A DNA stretch of 64,000 bases, from assembly GCA_030704615.1 (NCBI GenBank), contig CM060731.1:37448001-37512000 (forward strand). The letters are read 5' to 3'. The DNA comes from Takakia lepidozioides. Taxonomy: Eukaryota; Streptophyta; Takakiopsida; Takakiales; Takakiaceae. Below are positions 46,263 to 58,867 of the stretch, piece by piece; the first letter of the stretch is position 1, and every line of letters starts with the position of its first letter. The translations under genes were made by a program, and so were the position numbers. The notes beneath the pieces are model-generated. The model was not told where the DNA came from. It made no database searches and saw nothing but the letters and a program-made list of their open reading frames with translations.

Positions 46263-47485
46263 ATGGCGGAAAGGATAGCCATGGGACGATTGCGAGCGTG
46301 TCTACCGAGGGGCTCGACTCTTGCTTTCTGGAATAATAGTATTGGCCTTCCTTTTACAGGCCTCTCTCCACAAGGAGATTCCCTAGCCCTAAGCCATGTG
46401 CCGCGAACGGACGTCCGATTTGCATCTGCTGGTGCCAAGAAGGATACTAAAACTAAAACTAAAGCTAGAGCTACCACTCCTGCCAGAGGTTTGAAGAAAG
46501 GAGGTCCTCCTGCAAAGAAGGCTGGGTCGGCCAAGGGAGTAGGAGCAGGAGGCTCTGACAAGCGAGATCGGTTTGTTTCCCTCATCGACTCCTGCCTTCA
46601 CGCCCCTGCTCCAGTGAGAGCTTTGAAAGAAAAGGACCGGTTAAGAGAGATTGAGAGGGAGAAATTAGGGATTGTTAGCAAGGAGAAGGAGAGACAGCTC
46701 GAAAGGGAAAGAGCCAAGGCGAAAGCAGCGGCAAAAGAATTGAAAGCGAAAGAGAAGAAAAAAGCAGGTATGCTAGATAAGTATGTCAATGAGGAAGCTT
46801 CCTTCGGTTCTATTCTTGTTAGTCCAGGGTGATCCTCTTCCTCATGCCGCCAAGTTCCAATCATTGTGAGGTCCTGTAACCTCCTTGCACTCTGCACGAA
46901 AATGCATTCGAGTTTGTATGGAGCAATCGGAAGTTTACAAGCGGTTTTTATTGGCAATGTAGGCATCCTGTTGTCATGTAGCTATGGCCAGATACAGAAG
47001 TTCTCTCTCTGGATCAGTAAGGTGTGCGTGTTGCCTAGATATTCTTGTCAACATCTTTTATTTTAGGCACAGGCAGCGGCCATTCATCATCTTCCTACCT
47101 GGTGTTTTCTTGACTCGGGTTTTGGAGCTTGCCAGATGCAGAGGGAGAAGAAACAGGAGACCCTCAGGTTGAGGGAGAGATTGATGGAGAAAGGATTGCA
47201 ATGGAGCTGACACTGGAAGAAGGCAATCGCCTTGCAAAAGAGTATAGCCGGTATCTTATGAAGGAAGCAAGACTGAAGGCTGCAGCTGAGAATGTAAGGC
47301 TTCAATTGAAGAAAGATGCAATTGCTGCACTTCCTCCCCACCTTAAACAAGCAGCCTTGTTGCCAGACCTTACCCATTTCCCACGCAATCGGATTCCAGC
47401 TGCCATATCCCCTCCTATTGGTGGTTACATGGAAGAGATGGCTCAGGCAACAGAACGAGCAGGAAAAATTCGGAAGTCAAGATAG
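46263..47485 (+). CDS. predicted mitochondrial coiled-coil protein, family not recognised
   Basis: Two exons, join(46263..46767, 47136..47485), with a phase-1 intron, give 284 residues from ATG at 46263. The first about 55 residues are rich in Arg/Ser with few acids and end in VRFASAGAKK, a good mitochondrial presequence cleavage context. A Lys/Ala/Pro-rich linker follows. A long charged helix (REIEREKLGIVSKEKERQLE) spans the exon junction, then ELTLEEGNRLAKEYSRYLMK and a conserved-looking C terminus with ALPPHLKQAALLPDL, FPRNRIPAAISPPIGGY. Composition and helix content would suit a mitoribosome-associated protein, but that is inference. The gene itself looks intact. Confidence 0.75.
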
Positions 47486-49050
47486 ACAAGGGAGATGGTT
47501 AAGCAGGGCTCGACAGGCTGTCATTTGATATCATATAGTTGAGTGGATTGAGAGGAATTGTTGGACGTTCAGTTCAATGGCATTGCAGAAGAGAAGGGAT
47601 TCAAATGTCATGATGCCCAAGTGCAAAGGGACTCATATTGGTTGGCTCCTTGGAGTGGGAATTCGAGGAGATGGGCCTGCATCAATCTGCAGATGCCCAT
47701 GCTAGCATGAAGGGTCAGCAATTTCTGCTCAACGTTTGAGTTCCAGCCTTCAGTTTCTTTGAATGTGATGGTGGGGGTTGAGAATCTCCTCAGGATCATC
47801 TGGGGTCATCAGGGTTCCGTTGCTTTACTTCCTATATCATGATCATAGCTCACAAACAGTGGGTTATCTTGGCTCCTCGGGGTTCCTGTGTGCCTGCTTC
47901 CCTGGTCTTGCCACTCTTTTTGGACATTGCTGCAAGAGGACATCACAAATTTCCCCCTCTCCGCAGCTTGCATACAAGAGAGTAAGTAGTGGGCTACAAA
48001 CTGACGACGTCATGGTACCAGGAATAGGCCACATTCAAGATCCGAATTTGACAACAAATGCATCCAGTGGCAGTAGTATTGATTCTTCAATCCAATTGGA
48101 GCCATGATTGAACCTTCAAGGGCTAGTTGTGGCACTCACTTAAGTGGTGCAGTTTTCAATGATGCCATCTGTCAAATCGATGTGATACTGATTTTATCCC
48201 CTTTGTCAAAATGATGTCAGTTCCAATAATGTTGTCCCATGTAGGCAACACAAAGGTAAGCCTCTAAGCAGTTTGACGGTTTAAGGTTTTCTCATGTGAA
48301 ATTTTGTTTAATTCCGGAATGGATCCCCAGTAGTAGCAGAGAAAATTTATTACCATGTTCTAGCAAATCTGAAATAAATCATCCTAAGGTTTATGTACCC
48401 AGATTCGTAACTTGACTCGGTCATCAATGCTCAGTTGTTGATTACACAGTCCACGGTGACAGATTACATGCCGTCCGTGTGTCCACATCAGAGTGTCCAC
48501 ATCAGATTCTGCTCTGTAAACAATGATCAATAGATGCCTACCCGACAGGGGGTAGTACCATCTGCCAGGGAAAGTGGCATTACACCCGCTGGCTTTTGGC
48601 TCTTTCTATCACACAAAGTTTTCCAAAGTGTGAGGCTCATGTGTTGGCGTCATTACTAAAGCTGGGTTTGTTAATCTGATTTTGCACGAAGAACCTCTTT
48701 ACACAGTTACTCCCTCAGTCAGTCCATTACCTACTTCAGAAGTTTTCTTAGAAAAGGAGTTCACTAAGCTGGCTTCTGTAGAGATCTGATCCATCCTTGC
48801 TGAGGAGAAAAGCACTATCCTCCACATCAGCATGAGGGCAATTCATTCGATGCCTGTGGACAACAAACTAAGGAAAGCTTAGAACTGAGCTCTGAAATCC
48901 ATTCAGAAAGTCCAAGACTTGTTGATCCAACTACCCACGGATTTTTACATATTTTTCCACAAAATAACATAAACTACAAAATAAAGTCATGGCAGGGTAA
49001 TGCGACTAAAGACGTTGATCAAAACAGCTTGCTGCGACATCACCATCTAT
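47486..49050. other. intergenic between convergent genes, nothing recognised
   Basis: About 1.6 kb between convergent genes. Short open frames only. The two 3' untranslated regions should lie here. Confidence 0.4.
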
Positions 49051-52000
49051 TCATCTGCAACAATGGTATCTAATCTTGCAACCAAGATTGACATGGTTTT
49101 TAGGATCACTTGCCATTTCCCTACCAGAGACTCTTTTACTTTTCCATGAGTTCGAAACATGACAACAATGAGACTCCTGCCTCTTATAAAAACATAACAA
49201 GGAGACAAGTGCTCCAAGACATACATACCAATCGAAATGAGTGTCACAACAGACGGCATTGAAGATCCGCTTCAGACCAGCTCCTTTCCTGTCCAACCAA
49301 TATAATAACCTGAATGAATTTTGCTCTCCTAAAAGATGTCCAAATATCACCCACGAATTCAGGCTCAAACACCCCATCTAACATGTAAACTTTGCCTTGA
49401 TAGTTTCCAGGAATATCTGTATCGAATCTAGTTTGACCAAAACCCACATGAGAGAGACCTCAACTTTGAAGAGCAGGTTTACCAACGTTACACCACTGTA
49501 GCGATGAACAGCACCATTTAAATGATCTAATCTAGGCAGTCTAGTCATAACAGCAATCTTGTCATAACAAAGTACAATGGTCTGTTGGTAGAGAGGAAAT
49601 CTGGGAAAGGAGAGGTGAAAGATGGTTACCAAGTCGCATTGTACATGCTGTAGTACTTATCAAATGCTTTTGTCATACAGGAATTGCATGCAAACAGTTT
49701 CCTCATATCTACCACTGGGCAGGGCCCTTTGAAACATTTGACCTGCAGCAGATCATCTTTTAGTGAAGTGAGGGAACTCAAGAAAAGAGAAGGCAAAGAG
49801 AGACAGTCCTCTTGCATAAAACTACCCACCACACCTCTAGTAAGCATGAAAAGGAGAAAAAGGGCTCAAATGAAAGTAGTTACACAAGTGATGAACGTGC
49901 CCGTACCAAGCGATGAAGCTTAAAGGAATAAAGTTGGCGGTGAGAAGGGTTCTCCTGGAGATGAGTTGTCAAGTGTCCCAAACTGCCAATTTACCCATCA
50001 CAAGTTCAATTTCTCACTCTCTACTGCTCCCTATAACAGGGGGCTGGGTCTACCACCATAACGCTACAACAAGCAATTACTGAGAACAGACACATGCACA
50101 CTGTCTCTCTTTTGGCTCTTCAGACGCTGAACCTGTCTGGTGCATTCTGATGTGGGTTCTTGTTGTGCTACTTTGCCCATTATAAAAAAAAATTCTGTCT
50201 CCCTTTTTGTGTTCCATCCAAGTAAAGTTCGAGGTCACAAGACTACAGCAAGTATGGTCTAATGACCTTATCTTTCTCTCCACCACTCTCCCTTTTTGTG
50301 CTCCATCCAAGTAAAGTTCGAAGTCACAAGACTACAGCAAGTATGGTCTAATGACCTTATCTCTCTCTCCACCACCCACCTGTCACAAAAGATGGCACTA
50401 CAAACAAGGCACATGCACAAGTTGGAGCGAATCCCACACTTGCTACACTCGGAACTGCTGGCACTAGCCTCAATTTGCTTGCATCTACATATCATCACAT
50501 AATGTTAGGGTTCCATGATGATTAAAGTTTAAAGCAATGGGATGATAAGTGCAACGCAATACATAAGAGCATATGGAAGCTAATCAGAGCTCACGCAAGG
50601 ATCTCCTAGTGTCTTTCCATCAAGAACTCACACAAAAAGAAGAATAAGTACGACTACTTGTTAGGCTTTTCTATGAAATAGGACAACACTGAATCATCAA
50701 CAAATAACTGGTCACCCAAGACAAACCGCACGAGGTTGTGACATGACCATTCACAAAATGAACAACATTTACCAGCAAATACTTTCTGCAGTACTATATA
50801 GGCAAAACAAACCTCTGATATAGGGCACGAAGCTCTGGAGTTGGAGAAACTCCCTGATGATTGTGTTCGGCTGGAATCTACAGACCAACAAGATCAATAG
50901 AAACCTAGTTATACTTGGACATATATTACCTTGCAGTGTATCATTGTTGTCCATACGAATGAATGGCAAGAACATTTTGCATGTACAAATCCTGGATAGA
51001 AATCGAGATCATAATGACAAAAGTTACATTATCAAGCATCCTACTAATACTCAGCTGGTGAAATAAGTATTTGCATTGAAAGCAACCACATCCTCACCCG
51101 ATATAGTGTGGGATTTGCAGGTGTGGGTGCCGGAATTCCCGAGGTTGCCATGCAATTCTCATGGAGATGGCCAGGTCGCTTGCACTTCCAGCTGCAACAA
51201 CCAAGTATTCTTTTACAGCCCATATATCATACAACCAAACATTTCCCTCCCTCTCCTTGAGCTGTTGCATCCCTTCTTATGTTGTACAAATTATTGGTAG
51301 CTGCATCTAAATCTATTAGTTAATATGTGGCAAACGGCATGCAATCTTTCTCCAGGCCTATTTCTCAGCCCCTTGCATTGGTAAGGCCCAAGTCTACTCA
51401 CTGTACTTTCTGCTGGACTCTTTATCATGCTGCCAGACAGTAGTTTAAAAAAAAATTGCAAGCACGGGAATACTCTTCTTTTTTTGGGTGCATATCTGTG
51501 TGATAGAGGGGGGGGGGAGAGAGAGAGTAGTTCGATAGAAGAGGCTGAGGGGAGCTAAGGAGGGAGGTTTCCACACACCAGCGGTAGGTGGAGAGGCTAC
51601 TGTGGCGATAGGTCCAGCGATGTTTCTGGTAGTCCCAAATTTCTGGCTCCATTTCAGGAAGTTGCAAAGCTCCTGAAGGAGTAAAGGGAGCCACAAACGA
51701 GGTCCCTGCTGCAGCAGCTTCCTGCATCACCTCCGTGGAACTCAGCATGTACACTTTGTCAAAGGCAGGAAGATGTGGGAGAGAGAGGGTAAGAGCAGGA
51801 AGAAAGAAACAGACAAAATGACAACACAAGGGTGCAGCTAATATTTAAGTTTACTTAGACACGGCATACCTTGGCATGGGCTTCGGCTTGCAGTTGCAAT
51901 AACTCATGTTTGCATTCTAGGCTGCACACGTCCTCTTCTGTCTTCCGCACCCAACCCAATTGACTGATGAATCAGACCATGTTGGGGTTTCTGAATCACT

Positions 52001-54134
52001 CAAGTTTCATAAAAGAAACTTAGTCTTTTCTGCCATGCTCAGAATTAACGGGGTTACATCTTTAAACAAGTGAACTAGACACCACTTCCATTGTAAGAAG
52101 GAGTAGGCCTGCACACCTCATCACAGATGTATGCCCCATAACGTCCACACACTGCACACACAGGCTCTCCAGGTGCTGCAAATCGTTGATTTGATCTTCT
52201 TTTGATGACCTCTTCGCTCAAAGGCTGTAACCCCAACAGGCAAGAAGGCTTTTAAAGGAGATGAACAGCGTAAGAAAGTATGTGCAAATGGAAAAGCAAG
52301 AGACACAGAAAAAGTGACGATCAAATTGATCAGTCCAGCATAATGTATAACAGAAACCGTTAACAAGCAGCTGGAACCACAGACTTCAACCCACCGAAAA
52401 ACGCTAAGTAATACCTGCAATCCTAGTGGCTCATGCTCGCTGTCTGCACTTATTGATATTGCACTCATAACATTGGCCTCCCTGTACCCTGCAAGGAGAT
52501 TTTCTTGTCAGGCAGTATCTTAAAAGTCAAATGATAAGAAGCAAGGATGAGAGGAATTAAACCTTCACTTATAGAACTGAAAGAGCAGTAAGCAACAGAA
52601 AAGTGGCAATGAGAAAGACAGCAGGACTTGTGGGATGGACATTACAATGCGACACGATTATCATTCATTACAAAAGTCGATGATAGTATGTAATTTTGGA
52701 CTTGAAACAAACAAGTACTCAAGAGTCGCCAGCCCAAAAATTCACAGGAGGTGAGGGACCAACCTGTGAGCCAGACATATTGCAACTAAAATTGTTCGAT
52801 ACAAGATTCAGTCAGTGAATATCATGCATATAAGCCATCTGTTAAGAAGTGGTGACTTTTTTTATGACCAATTATAACGTGACCGATTCATACCCTAGAA
52901 CGTTATGAAGTTCTTCCGTCTTTATCCTTTCTTTCTTCAACCCTAACCAGTGTTAGAGCCTTAGATACCCAGATTGGTAACACCCTGCCTGTGGCTGGGT
53001 GGACCGCATACATAGCCTCCACACAGGCCAAGAGTAATGCAGTGGTTCCCTCCCTGTGTAAGACAACAACATTACTATGTGACCACCCACTGGGACATCT
53101 GTTTGAAGCTTCATCATATGCAAAATTAGTTTCTAAGACTGAACAGGTGGAGCAAAGGCTGCAAAGAACAATCTTAGGTAGAAGATAATCCTTTGGGGTG
53201 GATCCAAAATGATTCCTGACCGATTGGACGATCATAAAGCCTTCCTCACGCGATAGAAAAAGAAAAATTACACCAATCTGTTGAATGCCATGCTTTGCTT
53301 GCAAAAAGAAAGGGAGCTCACCAGCATTTTGTTCAGATTCTTTGGGAGTATTGCATTCTTCATCACTTGAGCTATCTTGTGGCGAATCAAAGCCCAAAAT
53401 GGAGGCTACCACCATGTTTTGGGCCCGTGAATCCACCCTCTGGACTTTTGAAGGTCTTTCTTCATCTGGCAATCAATCATCGAAGTAAGAAGTAATCTTG
53501 GTTTTGTGCTCAAGATATTTTGCAGTCGGATTGCACTTGGGAAGCCACTCTATTGGCTTGTCAGCCCCTGACAGAGGTAGGTTCTGTCCCTTTTGTTTCC
53601 GCTCAAACTGGGCGCGGGGTCAATGGCCACAAGGCTACGTCAAACAACGTCTTGAGTACAATCTATTGGCTTGTCAAGTCTGGTGTATGTCCAGAGATAT
53701 CAAGCCTAACCCAGGCTGAACTAATGGCGTCCTTCGCTCGAAGAAAGATACACAGAAATCTAGATAATTACAGGAACACTACCCTCATTACAGAGGATCA
53801 CTAGCTGCTATCAGCATTAAACTCAAGCTCACACAATTTTCAAATTTAAGTGGAAGACTTCTTGGCATAGAAAGGAGTAAGAAAGAAAGAACCTTATAAT
53901 GCCCCACAGGGGGCCCTGATGGTCCGAGATAGGTTTTCTAAATCTCCACATTGATTTCAAAAGAATCATGACTAGAACAAATGGGACAAAACATAACAAC
54001 AGAAACAACTTCGGAAAAATCAACTTCAGCAGCATGCAGGTAGCCTGCCATGCATAGAGTGTTGTAAGAAGGAAGCCCTGGTGAAAGAGTGACTAGTGAT
54101 TACCAGAGTTCTTGTCATATGGTTCAAACCCCAT
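49051..54134 (-). CDS. HIT-type plus CCHC zinc-finger protein
   Basis: Thirteen exons on the minus strand: 54104-54134, 53322-53465, 52415-52488, 52117-52224, 51870-51941, 51579-51753, 51098-51191, 50813-50877, 50380-50484, 49907-49982, 49630-49742, 49229-49288, 49051-49120. Phase is kept at all joins except between exons 5 and 6, so the exon 6 start is uncertain. About 400 residues result. A HIT zinc finger spans exons 4-5 ([14 protein letters not shown] joined to [15 protein letters not shown]). A CCHC knuckle [14 protein letters not shown] (spacing 2-4-4) is formed across exons 6-7. Later exons add Cys/His pairs ([67 protein letters not shown]). The order matches plant proteins annotated as zinc-knuckle family with a HIT finger. 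HIT fingers occur in chromatin-remodelling and RNP-assembly proteins; the role here is unknown. Confidence 0.8.
50200..50377. repeat. 89-bp tandem duplication in an intron
   Basis: Two copies with period 89 (50200-50288 and 50289-50377) differ at only a few positions. Both contain AAGTAAAGTTCGA and GTATGGTCTAATGACCTTAT. They lie in the intron after exon 9 of the zinc-finger gene, ending two bases before its donor GT. Confidence 0.85.
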
Positions 54135-54363
54135 GACAGATGCTGCCTGCCATGTCGAAAATGTTCAGAATAAACTGGTCAAGTTTTGCTAGAGCATATG
54201 TTAGAACCAAATCAAAAGACTAGCTCATTCAGCACCTATCTGACTTGAAATAGCCGCTGCCCTAGCAGCCTCTTTCCATCTCTTCCTGCAGATGTAACAA
54301 ACATTCTCTCTCTCTCTCTAAGTTCTTAGGGAGTCTGTCAACATTATAAGGTTCCAATTTTCT

Positions 54364-55627
54364 TCATCTTCTCTTATATTGCCTGACAACCCCATTCCCA
54401 TATCTCTGTAGAGAATCATGCTGCGTTTTTTGGTAGTTCCCATCTGTTCGTTTATGAACACCTACCCGTCCTTGGGCCCCTGATGAATGGGCAAATATAG
54501 TTGGCTGATGCCCCAAGCTTCCAAGCTGCGGTGTGGCCTCTCTGAACCACACACACAAATGAATGTTAAGATAAAGGTCTAGATTGCTAGGTATGATGTT
54601 CCAGTTCACCTATATTGATTACTAGTTGTGGCCTTCAACGTTAAAGGCTTCATGGCACGCATACACACTCTCTCTTGCTGTCTTTTACCCCACAAATCCC
54701 GGAAAATGTTTGTCTGTCGGCCAATCTTCCTTCCTCCCTGCCTCTTTGAAATGACTGTCCTCGGGATATTCTTAAGAAAGCTCCTTACCGTGCATGTGAG
54801 CGTCCAAACAAATCAGTATCTTCCACAGAACTTGCCTTCGTCTGGAACCTCCTGTAGGGCCGATTGCGCTTGAAATCTCGCCGGCCTGACCATATTGTTA
54901 GTAAGAGTGTCATTATAGTAAGGAAATCACTGCCTGCCACTAAAATCTGTCTGAGTGGGTCAAATGTGCTTCACAGCACCATAGTTGTGTTACTTCAGGA
55001 GAAAATTGAATGGAGTGTAGCTAACATGGAATAGCTAACATAGACAATTGAGCACTTTCACCATTGTCAAAGTAAATATGGGGCCCCGTCGATACATTCA
55101 GCACAACCCTTTTCCTTTCTAGTTCATTTATCTGAGGGGAACAGGTGGGGTGGTGAGAGAGAGAGTGTGCATGTGTGAGTGTGCCTGGGGTTTACCATGA
55201 GAGGAACGCTGGTGTTGGTCAGTGTTGTTGGAATGTGCTCCCTCTGAATTAACCTTGTCCAAATCACTTTCAGACGGGCCATCTCCCAGTGCCGGTGTGC
55301 CACCAGTTGCCAGCCTGTAGGCTGCACAGAGATGTAAAGTATGTTTAAATCGAATAGGATTCAAGAAAAAATTCCCTTACGCTCCTCAATTTCTTCACCC
55401 AAATCATTTGAACTTGCTCGTCTCATGCAGGAACCTTAAACCCTCAACACTAGATACCTCCAATATGGTACTTAATTTTCCCGTGAGCCTCCACTGTGGC
55501 ACACAGTGACAGGGGAAGGAGAACGGGATCGAAAAATACCGTGCAAATTATCGAGGACGGATGCTAGATCAAATTCCCGGGCGTAAGCATATGCAGAATT
55601 CTTGTAGAAATTGGTGGGTGTACCCAT
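54364..55627 (-). CDS. conserved-looking plant protein of unknown function, 162 residues
   Basis: Four exons, complement(54364..54541, 54789..54885, 55196..55321, 55540..55627), join in phase through GT-AG introns from ATG at 55627 to a stop at 54364. The N terminus MGTPTNFYKNSAYAYAREFD is followed by DLASVLDNLHAYRLATGG, which looks like a conserved helical motif. Then comes an acidic, Asn/His-rich stretch, a basic segment RRDFKRNRPYRRFQTK, and a polar C terminus ending RQYKRR. No signal peptide or membrane helix is seen. The basic parts may suit a nuclear or RNA-binding protein, which is inference. It lies 664 bases head-to-head from LQY1 and tandem to the zinc-finger gene. Confidence 0.75.
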
Positions 55628-56291
55628 CTTGGATTGCCTGTCTCTCACAGCGACAGGCCTCCTCCCCTCCCGAACTTAACCACTCATGTACCCTCCTTTG
55701 GCACCGTAACCCAACTCTCTTTCCTACTTAACACTGAAAAGACAAACAATGCTCAGGTTAGGCTGCGTACTAAGATTCAGAACACATGCATTATTACATC
55801 ACATCAGTCTGTCCGTCTCTCTTCTCTTTCCTTTGTGAATCCACCCACAGGGTGTTCAAACCGGTTGCAGGGAGATGGTCACAGCATCCTCTCCTCAAGG
55901 CTTTGCGCTTAAACTAGAAAGCACAGGGAGTGCATTAGTTGCTTGCCTACACATACCTTCCCTATTGCAATCTTCATGTTTTTGGTAATACTTTTGTAAA
56001 CCTCTATCACTCTGGAATCCTTCTGCAAATCCCCTCCCTGATTGATGCCCTTATCCCTTGTTCGGACTTCGGAACTACTCTAACAGTCTTGTTGCTTTTA
56101 CAACTCCAGGAATCCAGAGTGGACTGGGCATTCATAAAGACACGACAGCAAGTCTGGATAACAGACTCGGTGTGCGGTGATAGGGCCTCGGTTGGGACGC
56201 GGTAATAGGGATCCACTGGGATATCCACATCCGGGAGTGCTCACACTGGGTGGCTGTCTCGCTGTGCCGCCATAGCTGCACAGCTCCAGCT
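55628..56291. promoter_or_regulatory. probable shared (bidirectional) promoter interval
   Basis: 664 bases separate the start codons of the minus-strand 162-residue gene and the plus-strand LQY1 gene. No gene is seen inside. Both promoters and leaders must lie here; no specific element was identified. Confidence 0.45.
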
Positions 56292-56807
56292 ATGGCGACT
56301 CTGTGCTTCTCTCCCTTGCCGTCCGTGTGTCCTTGCGCATCGTTAGAGAGATGTAAACCGTCTGTGTACTCCAGCTCTGGGAAAGGGTCCAGAAACTTCA
56401 ATTCCTTCTCATGTCCCCTGGTGGGAGGAGCAGCCCACAGTACGCGATGGAGTAGGCCTCCTGTGAGAGCTCTGGAGCTGGACCAAGACACATTGGTGGC
56501 CATCAGTGTGGGGGTAGCGGGCTTGGCTGTGGGAATTGGTATACCCATCTTCTACGAGAGCCAGGTCAAGGGGGCCGAGGTCAGGGAGAATGATCAGCCT
56601 TGCTTTCCGTGCAGGGGGACTGGGTCTCAAACGTGCAGGTTCTGTTCAGGAGCAGGCAACATATCGGTGGAGCTTGGCGGGGGGGACAGAGAGGTGTCAA
56701 AATGCATTAATTGCGAGTCCTCGGGTTCTCTTACGTGCACTACTTGCCAAGGCTCTGGCGTTCAGCCTCGGTACTTGGATCGCAGGGAGTACAAGGACGA
56801 TGATTAA
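56292..56807 (+). CDS. LQY1: LQY1-like thylakoid zinc-finger protein disulfide isomerase
   Basis: A single exon of 171 residues from the first ATG at 56292. A Ser/Arg-rich chloroplast transit peptide (about 1-60) precedes ALELDQDTLVAISVGVAG, a transmembrane helix (about 68-88). A DnaJ-type zinc-finger domain with four CxxC motifs follows (CFPC, CRFC, CINC, CTTC), and the tail GVQPRYLDRREYKDDD is the family signature. Known LQY1 (LOW QUANTUM YIELD OF PSII 1) is a thylakoid protein with disulfide isomerase activity that helps repair photosystem II under high light. The third finger repeat reads CINCESSG instead of the usual CxxCxGxG, a small departure. Length is slightly above Arabidopsis LQY1, mostly in the transit peptide. 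It appears intact. Confidence 0.92.
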   Translation: MATLCFSPLPSVCPCASLERCKPSVYSSSGKGSRNFNSFSCPLVGGAAHSTRWSRPPVRALELDQDTLVAISVGVAGLAVGIGIPIFYESQVKGAEVRENDQPCFPCRGTGSQTCRFCSGAGNISVELGGGDREVSKCINCESSGSLTCTTCQGSGVQPRYLDRREYKDDD

Positions 56808-58867
56808 GTTCTATGCACGACACTGTATACGCCATTGTATTGAGAATTAGGTGCCGGCAGAGTTTTTTTCCGCATTGTTTGCGGCATTGGGCGGCCTCCC
56901 CATGAGGACATTGTGCCAGTTCGAGGCTTTCATGTGAAGGTATCTGATCAATTTGGAAATGTGGGTTGACAATGTAGGTGATGAGGGAAGGAGAGTGTGA
57001 GAAAGAATAATTAGCCTTATCCGCCCTCAATCATGTTTTCCACATTCTTGTGGCCATAGATTTAGCCGACAGTTAGACAGGGAGAATGAGGTCTTGTGGA
57101 GGAGCTCGCGAGGTCTTCTCTCAAATGTGTTTGGTAGCTTGAAGGAACATCTTTGGGTCGGTTTTTCGTGTATCATGAGACCCAATGAAGCCATGCAGAT
57201 GGAGCTTTGTTACCAGACAATTCAGCGAGCTCATTCAATCACGAAATGGAATTTTAGCGTTTACGTTTGTGGAAATTAGTACACCTGCACTCACACCTGG
57301 AGAGACAACGTCCTGATAAGTGCCCTGCATGTTGTGCAAGCGGAGGTACTAATGCTCATATGCTTTTCACTGTTCGAATTGCTTAGAACGACAAGGAAGG
57401 TCCATCCCTCCGCTTGTGGTGTCGCACAGGAGGACTCAAAGTGTTAGACATAAACATATATCTGTTGCTGATCAATTGCAAGTTTCAACAGAGAGACTAC
57501 AGTTCAGCAGCGCCTCCTGTCTGGCACTCTGCTTGCTAAACTTAAGTAGCAATCTCTATGGCAGCAACAATCCAAGTGTTCTCCGTCTAGTTGTCGTCTA
57601 GCCCCTACCATGGACACACCAATGCTCGTGGAAGTTGCAATTTGCACACGTCAAAGTATCCTATCTCTCTGGGTGCTTCTGCAGCTTGATGTGAGATTTA
57701 TGTTTCCTGATTGGATGCATAGATGATTGTGTCCTTGATATTGAATGATGTAGAAAATCAGAATTTTCAACAAAACGCAGAACTTCCTTCCACTTCAATC
57801 CAAACAAGAACGTCTTCCTGGGCCAAGTTTGGACAAAGTCTTCTGGGCAGAGCTGTCTGCTCTCTAAATTTCTGGATGGTAACCGTCCTTTTATATTCTT
57901 TCCTGTCTTCATTCCCTATACTAGAGGCCTAGGCAACGACATGTTACAAGCCTGGCTTTTAACGCCGACAGGAGGGAAGTGAGGGGAATCAATGCGAGTG
58001 CAAAAAATCTCTAACTGCCTGTCTTGAACGCATACTACATTGTAAGAGTTCTGCTCTTTCCTCAAGACTGCGGCGGCCTTGATGCCTTGGATGTACTTGG
58101 CAGAACTGCAAAAGGTGAAGAGGGTTTGGGTGGAGTACTATAAATTCTGCTTCCATAGCAGGGTGAAGAGTTTGGCATGGCAAGCATGATCTGTAGGTGG
58201 TCTTTGTCTTGCGCACTCCCTGCAATGTTTTGGGACTCATGACCAGGAAGGTCCTCTACAGTTTGTTGTTGCTAAACAAGTAGAGTATTTTCGACCAGTC
58301 ACCAATAGAATGGGACTATTGCTAATAGACTGTAACTCCGGCATAAGCACTATAAAAATAGAGGTGGTTACATTTGTTTGGAACCGCTGCAAACATGACA
58401 TGAGGTCAAGAAATCACACCTACCGAGTAAACAAAGGACTTTCAGTAGTGCATGTTTTGGGATAAGCATACTATGTAGAGATACCAAAACAAGCACTCTT
58501 AGGTTTGTCTTTTCGCACACCAAAGGAAAAGATGAAATGGAAATTAGACTTTTGCCACGGCGATGTCATCTGACTATTACATAGTATACAATTGATTACA
58601 CAATAACCATCCCAAGTGCCATCTCTCAAGAAAGCTGCCTTCCCTTTTTATCTCTTCCCTGAGACCTTCCTCCTTCCACTTACTAACACACTGTGGAGTC
58701 TAATTCACTGAAAGACAAAGCCACACAGCAGCAAATCACCCCATATGGGGCAAGGGATGAAGCCCTTTTTATCTACCTAGAAAATCCGCCTGTACAGTAT
58801 TTCCAAGCTCATAGCCCACTAACAGTGTCTTTTTCATTGGCACACACAATATGAAAGGCCCTCAAGT
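56808..58867. other. intergenic between convergent genes, nothing recognised
   Basis: About 2 kb between the LQY1 stop and the stop of the FLAP1-like gene. Short open frames only, with no domain or clean splice chain. Confidence 0.4.

Noticed and set aside
52903-53321. Continuation of zinc-finger exon 2 as an open frame to 52903
   Set aside because: A donor GTGAGC at 53321 joins in phase to the exon at 52488, and the extension does not resemble the rest of the protein; judged intronic.
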